Positions 56,804 to 64,000 of a DNA stretch of 64,000 nucleotides are shown in pieces. The stretch comes from Scatophagus argus. Taxonomy: Eukaryota > Chordata > Actinopteri > Scatophagidae. The translations under genes were made by a program, and so were the position numbers. The notes below the pieces were generated by a model that was given only the letters and a program-made list of their open reading frames with translations, was not told where the DNA came from and did not search any database. The stretch spans positions 16,674,001 to 16,738,000 of the forward strand of contig NC_058501.1 of assembly GCF_020382885.2 (NCBI RefSeq), given 5' to 3'. The first letter of the stretch is position 1; each line of letters begins with the position of its first letter.

Positions 56804-58336
56804 AATATATCTCATATACTATCTTATGTGCCATCTTATTTAATGTGTGAGCATTCCCCTTTTAAGTAGTTAAAAACACTCAAAAATGTAACCAAAGTGT
56901 AACCAAATAGCAAAGACGAACATTATGTAACTTGCCAGTAACTGTCAACAAAACTGTCATGAGTGTGTGTTCTTGTGTATGTGTGCAAGACCCTCTGTGC
57001 ACCAGCATCCCTGAATCCATATCCATGTGGGATTTGACTGCAAATAGAACACTTTTCAAGTGTGTGTTTTACATGCTGTAGTTGTGAATGAAACTCCCTC
57101 TTGATTCCCTCTTGGCATCAGCCTAGTAAATGCAATGAAATATGTGTTGTGGTGGTATAGGTTGTCACAGCAGGGGCCAAAGGACCCTATGGCGCAAGCA
57201 CAAACATGGAAGCTCATATTGGTCATTGGTCTATAGGAGGTCTCATGAGCAGTGCGGTGTTAGTAACCTGAGCAAGGACCAGGCTGTTGTGATAGCAGCC
57301 AGTATTTGTGTTACATAACGAACAGCCATCAAGCTAGTGGTAATAATAGTCCTGTAGTATGTAGTTCCACGGGAAATCTATCTGTGTGGCCAGAAAGAGT
57401 CGAGGCCATGGGAGCTGGAGAAGAGGCCTGACCTGCAACTGGTGATAAGTAGGAAACAAAGTTGGCATGTAGACACCAAAGTACAGAATGAACATATTTT
57501 GCATGGCAAAGATTCAGCTGTTAGCTACGTCAATCTGTGATGGCTGGCCATAATATAATATACACTTGGAAAGAGTTAAAGAGAGATGAGTTTTATGAGG
57601 AACGGAAAGTTTGTCAGGTGATGATAAAATTAACTAACAACACGCCTGAAGACGTTCTTCGCTGTACATGAAAGAGGATAGAGGATGTTCATGAAGAAAT
57701 TAAATGGATTTGATATATTTCATGCTATATTTTTATTTTTATTTTAGTTAGACAGAGATGAAGGACAGCACAAGAAGAAAAGACAGTGAAATTGGACAAT
57801 AAAGGGGTTAAGTGGCATGCTTAACTGTACCCTGTAATCCCAGTAAGATTCAGGGATCACGGGTACAGCTTGTTGGCCTATTCCGATCATTCCAGCATAC
57901 CCGTTGATTAAATGAGGAATCCTACACGGTGAGGGGAATTCACTGACTCAGACTGAGAGGGTGAGAAAGAGAGAGAGACATGGAAAGAGAAGGGGGAGGA
58001 GGAGGTGTGTGCATTTGAGGGACAGCTGAGGAGAGGGGACTTAGGAAAGAGACAGGTTAATGTGGTCAGGCTGACTGACAGATTGGAAACAGTGGGATAT
58101 TAGCAATGCACTGTAGTGAGACAAGGGTGGGGGGGTGGGGTCGGGTGAGGGATCGACATGCCTTGTAGCAGGTTCACGGGTATTTGCCAGCATAACAGAC
58201 GACAGCCAGAGAGAGAGAGAGAGAGCGAGAGCTGGCAAAAGAGTAGGAAAAGAGAGGGAGAGAGTTCAGTGTGTGTCTGCTGGGGAGAAGCACACAGTTA
58301 ATATTCAGATCTCCATTAAACATCTATGAGCCTCCT

Positions 58337-58343
58337 TATAAAG
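58337..58343 (+). promoter_or_regulatory. TATA box of sbk-like gene
   Basis: TATAAAG lies 201 bp upstream of the inferred start codon at 58538. Transcription would then start near 58365-58370, where the sequence turns GC-rich (GGGAACCGCGGAGC). This suggests a regulated, tissue-restricted promoter, unlike the TATA-less promoters of the neighbours. Confidence 0.5.
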
Positions 58344-58537
58344 CAGCTGTGCTACTGCACGGGAACCGCGGAGCAAAGGCAAAAATATCAGCTTCAGTGT
58401 CTGTTAAATTATCAGTCTGGCTGAGGACATACAGTTGAGCTCCAGCACAGTAGCTAGCGACAGCAGCTTTTCAGGAGTCTTTAGATGCTGAAAAGAGCCG
58501 AGACAAAGTGAACAGAGATCAACCAACTGAACAGAAA

Positions 58538-61500
58538 ATGGCAGTGAGTATTGCACTTCATTCCCATGAAAATAATTGTGGAAGCAACAGGTCATATGCA
58601 CAATTAAATGACAGTCTTAAGAGTTAAGTGATATTCATAAAACAAATTGTGCTGCAACAACATACAGAAAAGACCAGTGGCAACAACACTATGCAAAAAT
58701 GCAAATGGATGGGGTTTTTTTATATATCTTATTACAAATGCATTTTACATCTCTATGATTAGATGACAAGTAGGCATGGAACAAATGCATTGCTGGCTTT
58801 TTATTGTCAAATTTCTCTGAAGCTGCAAATGTTTGATAGACAACAATTTTATTGAGAGGATTTTAAGCTTGTAATGTTGAGAGCTTGTATGCAACTTCAA
58901 ATTTGTTAATTATGTTAGCTCATGCTCAACCCTTATCAAAATCTCAGACCCACTTGTCGCTTTATGCCATTTACTGATAGGAGGCTAATTAATAATCACC
59001 TCAGTTTACACAGACACTGCAAACATCAGGATGCTGGTGCGACAAATGCTGTAGATGGATCTGTGATGATTACTGTATTAGAGCCGCTAAATCTGCAAGT
59101 CAAACTGTGATGTTGCTAAAGCTCAGTTGCAAGCAATTCACAAAATGTAATCAGTGATATTCATTTATTTGTGGTGTGAGTGGAATGAAGAGCAGTCAGA
59201 GAATGTAATAATGTGGCAACTCAATAGTGTGCTAACACTTCTATGAACAAAACCCAACTGAGACTGGAATTCAGGAATTTAACACTTTGCTTTGGATCTT
59301 AAACTGTGAAAAGAACAGAAACAGACAAGTTTTTACAGACAAATTACAATTTACCACTGGGTTTCCTGAAGAGATGCCTGTTTCCAATTGTTGCTTTAAA
59401 TTTTTTACTTTAAATTTTTTATTGACCTGTGACTTTTCTCAGTGTTTGAGAAGGTGATTCTCTGGAGATACAAACTGAAGCCTGTCGGCATTAACCAATA
59501 CATTGATACTGAAGAAGCCCATCATCAGCTCTGTTTTAAATAGAGCTGTCCTGGTAACATCTGTGCCAAGCGGCACTCTCGGACCAGTTGAAACCTGCAG
59601 TCTTATTTTTGGCTGCACATCAGATCCAGTTGTTTGACAAGCAGCAATTCATAACTGAGATCCATCCAATTTCTTATAATCTGCTGTCAAGGCATAACTC
59701 AAAAATGAATCCTGGGAGCCACATGGCACCATTTGATTTATTATCACTACCAGAGATTTAGTCGAAAATGTCAGTGATCATAATCAGACTTTTTATCTTC
59801 AACCAAACCAAAAAAAATGATTAGCATTAGTGAAATGACCACCTGCAAAGTTCTTATTATTTGCAGGGGCAAAATTGTGGTGGTGTAATTTAATCAAAAC
59901 TAAAATCTTCTGACCACTAGGCTCAGTTACGCAACATATGGAAGGTCAAAAGTAAAAATATATCATCCTCCTATGATCACTTTATCTTTTGTGCTGATTG
60001 GTGTGTGTAAACTGTTCACAGCCTTCCTAATTTACTGGGGTATGTGCTGGTGGATCTACTTCAAAGGAAGTCATAAGCCAAACAAATGCCAAATGTTCTG
60101 ATCACACTGATAAGACATCAAGTTTAACCTGCTCTCTCTTCGTGGATGGAGATCAAACAAGATCTGCAGACAGCACATGTTCACATGCACATGTTCTACT
60201 TTATTCTGACAACTCTATGCTGGGATACCTTGTGCACGGCAGGAACATGCAAGCAAAGAAATGACTGAACTTTCTGAAAACAACAAGAGACAACAACAAT
60301 GTACCTAATGAGATACATTTAAAGTTGCAAAGTCCTTTTTAAAATAGCAGGTTCAGGTAACATGTCAACATGTTCGGCCTCAGATTCAGACTTCTTTTAG
60401 GGTGATCTGTCACTAACATCATCACACGCCGATCAAGCTGTGGCTCTCGTTTTCCTAGACACAAATGAAGAAATCACCATTCGGCATTATGCAATGACAC
60501 TGAATATGGACCTGAGTATGTGTGTGTGTCACTGTGTGTGCACTTGTGAACAGGCTGCAGCAGCTCAGGAACTTGATGAGCGATGTTTCCTGTCAGCACA
60601 GTCCATGACCAGCCTGAAGGTATCCGAACACTTCCAGGTGGTAAAGCTGCTGGGAGAGGGATCCTACGGAAAGGTCATGTTAGCTGTACACAAGAAGAGA
60701 GGTTAGTGCAGGACTTAAGGTTAAAGGTCATGCTCACCTGAGGCTGTTACATCTCAATCTAATCACTCTGCAAGAGTGTGTTTAATTACATTTCAAATTT
60801 CCGAATGATGATACATTTAATTGAGAGTTTTGATTATGCTTTATGCTTTCAAACCTCTACTGCCTAATCTGAAATGGGTGGAATGGCATGTCTTCAATGT
60901 ATCACATTTGTCTCAGGCTCAGGTTTCTTTCTGATGAAGAAACTACACAGGTTATGTGGGTTCAGCATTGAAGTAACGTGAGGACTGATCTGTCTTTTGA
61001 TAGCGCTCACTTAACCTTTTACGCTTCTGTTGCTGTAATAAAGTGCTTTGGTACATTCTCTGAGATAGTGTTGCCGCAACTGGGGTGTAGCTGTGTAACA
61101 GAGCTGCCCCAAAGGGGAAGTTATATTTGTTCACAGTGTCACTGATGGACAACACTGGCATTCCTCTGACGACGACCGTCAGACTAAAGCTGATTAGATG
61201 TTGTAGCGTTCAACACATATTGTCTTGCTTCATTCCCTTCAGGAACCCCTATGGCTCTGAAGTTCTTCCCTCGTCAGTCTACCTCCCTCACCTCCTTCCT
61301 GCGTGAATACAACCTCTCCCTTTCTTACTGCACCCATCCTTCTCTGACACGGGCTCTCGGCATCTTCTTTTCCACACCATCCTACTACGTGTTTGCCCAG
61401 CAAGCTGGTCTATATGGTGACCTCTACAGTGTGATAGTGTCAGAGGTCAGTTTGGCTGATTTATGCCCTGCATGATATGTCCAGTCTGACGTACTTTTCC

Positions 61501-63213
61501 TTGTAAAATGAAGAACAGAGGGGCAAAAGTTTGCATTATTTAATTTACAACAGAAAGGACATTTTAAAATAAATGCAAACATTTTCAGTTAAAGTATCTC
61601 ACAAGCTGAAAAATGTTGATACCAGAAATGATACCAGAAACCAAAATGTTTTCTGACAATGTATTTCATTTGTTTTCCCTCCAATACGCGCAGTACAACA
61701 TCCTCTCTACACAAGCATGATGAAACTTCTATGATTATGATGCTGCACTTTTGGCACTTGGTTAGGGGAAAGGTTGCGGTCTCGGTTTTGATGCTGAAAA
61801 AGTAAACCGTGACTTGAAGTATTAGAGGAAATCTGTTTAGCTTATGAAGTTTCCATCAAAACCACAGTATTTCCTGAACCTTAACCAAAATGCTTTTGTT
61901 GAAAAAAGAACATAGCACTTTCTTCACTGGAAAAATGTTGCCTTAATCCGGCCACCAAAACAAATCAGCAGCATATAATTGTAATTTCAAGAAAGGTTGT
62001 CAAGGACAAGGTTGCTGACAGCGGCATGACAGACAAATTAGAATCGAAGGCAAAGCCACAACAGTTCAATAGGCTTAAACTTTATGCCTGCAGTGCGGTT
62101 TTCTCATAGGGATTTCATGGAAAATGTAACTGCTGACCATGTCCTTTTGAGACAAGCTTGATAAAGGCTTCCAGTTCGCCCTCTTCTGTGTCTGTGTCAC
62201 TGCCAGTAACATAATTGCATAGAGTACCGATAAGAATAAGCACTGCGATCCATCTGAATGTAGTGGAAATTCATGACGTAAAGCAGGTGCTTCCAAGAGC
62301 GTCACCAACCATTTTGGTGATGCAGGTTTTGTTTGACTTGATTTTCATCTGTCGGCTCATATGAAATTGTTTATGAAGTTAGAGAGTCACGTTCTCAGAT
62401 GCTGAGGCAGCGCTGATCCAGACTGTGTTTCTGTTTCAGGTCGGGGTGGATGAAGACTGTGTACAGAGGGTGATGGCCCAGCTGAGCAGTGCAGTCACAC
62501 ATCTCCACTCCCTGGGCTTTGTCCATCGTGACATCAAACCTGAGAATATCTTCCTGTGTGACAGTTCCTGTCGCTGGGTCAAACTGGGTGACTTTGGCCT
62601 CGCTCGGGCCATCGGCTCCACTGTTCGTGCTGTCTGGTACGAGTCGCCCTTCTGTACTCCAGAGGTGGAACCTGCCAAGGCGTGGGAGAGTAGAGAGTGC
62701 GATGGAACTGAAGAGGAGATGGAGGACATTTGGATAACAGTGGAGCCCTGTATTGACAGCTGGGCTCTTGGCGTACTCGTCTACTGCCTCTTGACTGGCT
62801 GCTTCCCCTGGGAGGAGAGCACCCACGACGACCGTGGCTACCGAAGATACAAGGAGTGGTTTACCCATGAGGCTGAAAAGGAGGAGAAGATCAGGGATGG
62901 TGAGTGTACTGGTGAGGAGGAAATAGACAGTTACACAGTTATGAAGGAAAACCAAAAGAACAACCCTCCTCCTTCACAGTTTGAGGGCCTCAGCCCTCTA
63001 GTGATGACTCTTTTCAAGGAGCTGCTCCACCCTGACCCTAAACACAGAGGAAGCCCCGAGGAGATCCTGAGCTACCTGGGAGGACCATGGCTGATGGAGA
63101 CGGAAAAAGAGGAGAAGAGGAAGGCAGAGGAGGCGGAGAAGGAGGCCAGAAAAATAAGAGAGGGAGGAGGGGTAGCGGAGGAACTGATGAGGGAAGGAAG
63201 AGGGGAGAGATAA
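58538..63213 (+). CDS. SH3-binding domain kinase, SBK2/SBK3-like
   Basis: Four coding exons (58538-58543, 60554-60701, 61243-61445, 62440-63213) encode 376 residues. The first carries only Met-Ala before a consensus donor (GTGAGTA). Phase is kept at each junction, and residues 3-23 (with LSAQSMTSL) align with the pre-kinase segment of SBK2. The kinase core is complete: G-loop G36-V43 (GEGSYGKV), Lys58 (ALKFF), HRD 148-150 with Asn155 (HRDIKPEN), DFG 170-172, and TPE in place of APE. Two charged insertions are visible, one after TPE and one before PPPSQFEGLSPL. The tail is a Lys/Glu/Arg-rich helix rather than the proline-rich tail that names SBK1. SBK kinases are poorly characterised; SBK2 and SBK3 are heart-enriched in mammals. 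Met at 60604 is an alternative start. Polyadenylation signals lie at 63302-63307 and 63453-63458. Confidence 0.85.
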
Positions 63214-63301
63214 GCAGTGTCTGTATAAAGTTGTTTCAGTATAGTTTTTTAAATGAATATAACATGTTTGACATTATGCTGCAATTAATTTTGTGTACAA
63301 T

Positions 63302-63458
63302 AATAAATCTAACACAAGTATATACATGCTATATTTTTCAATTTTTTTATAAATATGCTTGTTAAAGTAACCAGGTCCCTTGTGTTCCTGTGAGTGAGTG
63401 TATATATGTCCATGTTCGTGTGTCTGAAATATAAAGAGTTTATAGATAACATAATAAA
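63302..63458 (+). terminator. Polyadenylation signals of sbk-like gene
   Basis: AATAAA occurs at 63302-63307 and 63453-63458, about 90 and 240 bp after the stop codon. Confidence 0.5.
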
Positions 63459-64000
63459 GGTTTGAAGTTTGAAAATACAAGCTGTATCATAGTGCTTATA
63501 AAAGTGATATAGGCAATGTTGTCTAAATAAAACAAACTACCTGTATTAACCAAGACTTCTCAAGTCAGTTTTATTTAAATCGTGCAGGATCAAATTTGTC
63601 TGTTTATTACACAGTTAAAATAAATGACACTTTAGAACGGTATTTCAACATGAGACAACTTAGTCGGGTACAACTGTAAATCTCTAGTCGAACTTCTGAA
63701 AACACCAAGACACTGCACTGTAAGGACAACCATCACAGCTGCTCCACTGCTGTCGTCACTTCATACCTCCACTCAACCTGACCTCACTTCACTAAAATGT
63801 CAGTGTGTCTGACAGGAGGAGATCAAGAGATGTTTTAATTTATCAAAGTTAAAGAAATAAAAGTCTGAGCTCATAAAGGGTCTAAGTTGTTGCTTGATAA
63901 CATTATTTTACATGTGTGATTGGTGTTCAGTATGTCTTCCTCTAACGTTACCTGCTTTGGCTTTTATTAAATTATGAGGGAAGGACACCTGCATTACCAG
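63459..64000. other. Distal flank, possible 3'UTR of a following minus-strand gene
   Basis: No coding sequence is visible. TTTATT at 63570-63575 reads AATAAA on the minus strand, and similar hexamers follow. The sequence could therefore be the 3'UTR of a gene beginning outside the window. This is weak. Confidence 0.25.

Larger units (their letters stand above)
54921..58336. other. Intergenic region between divergent epn1 and sbk-like genes
   Basis: AT-rich, with a truncated hAT-like repeat (55290-55620), a GT/TA compound microsatellite (56764-56803) and purine-rich tracts at 57955-58010 and 58201-58260. No ORF here has family similarity or coding structure. Confidence 0.5.

Overview
This window is nuclear DNA from a ray-finned fish, most likely a percomorph teleost. 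The basis is small GT-AG introns, AT-rich introns and intergenes, families of dispersed repeats common in teleost genomes, and vertebrate orthologues arranged as they often are in fish. I rebuilt gene models exon by exon from the raw sequence. In every multi-exon model the reading phase closes exactly at each junction, which is the main support for the coordinates.

Layout, left to right: tmem238-like (+, 425-754); a compact 27-exon JIP3/JIP4-family scaffold (-, 10751 to 2008); a tmem100-like gene (-, 14819 to 14385); a recoverin gene (+, 18877-22011); gsg1l2 (-, 27689 to 23623); an unassigned low-confidence spliced ORF (-, 30070 to 28481); atg12 (-, 32803 to 30462); isoc2 (+, 33283-35458); a foxj2-like forkhead gene (+, 36355-41127); epn1 (-, 51062 to 43093); and an SBK2/SBK3-like kinase (+, 58538-63213).

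These genes are not one pathway. They cover JNK scaffold and motor-adaptor work, photoreceptor calcium sensing, AMPA-receptor-associated claudin-like proteins, autophagy conjugation, a cysteine-hydrolase-like enzyme, transcription, clathrin endocytosis and an SH3-binding kinase. The shared theme is local architecture. tmem238 and the JIP-like gene end tail to tail within about 40 bp. atg12 and isoc2 share a short head-to-head promoter. isoc2 and foxj2 lie in tandem. foxj2 and epn1 converge. epn1 and sbk diverge. By recall, tmem238, isoc2, sbk2/3 and epn1 correspond to human 19q13.42, and recoverin and GSG1L2 to human 17p13.1, so the block mixes two human linkage groups.

The most notable points are the shortened JIP3/4 paralogue, the isoc2 start codon split by an intron, the two-codon first coding exon of the kinase, a NAGNAG acceptor in foxj2, and the unexplained ORF between gsg1l2 and atg12. 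I found no mobile bacterial elements, CRISPR arrays, tRNA or rRNA genes. I saw nothing that clearly amounts to a new molecular system.
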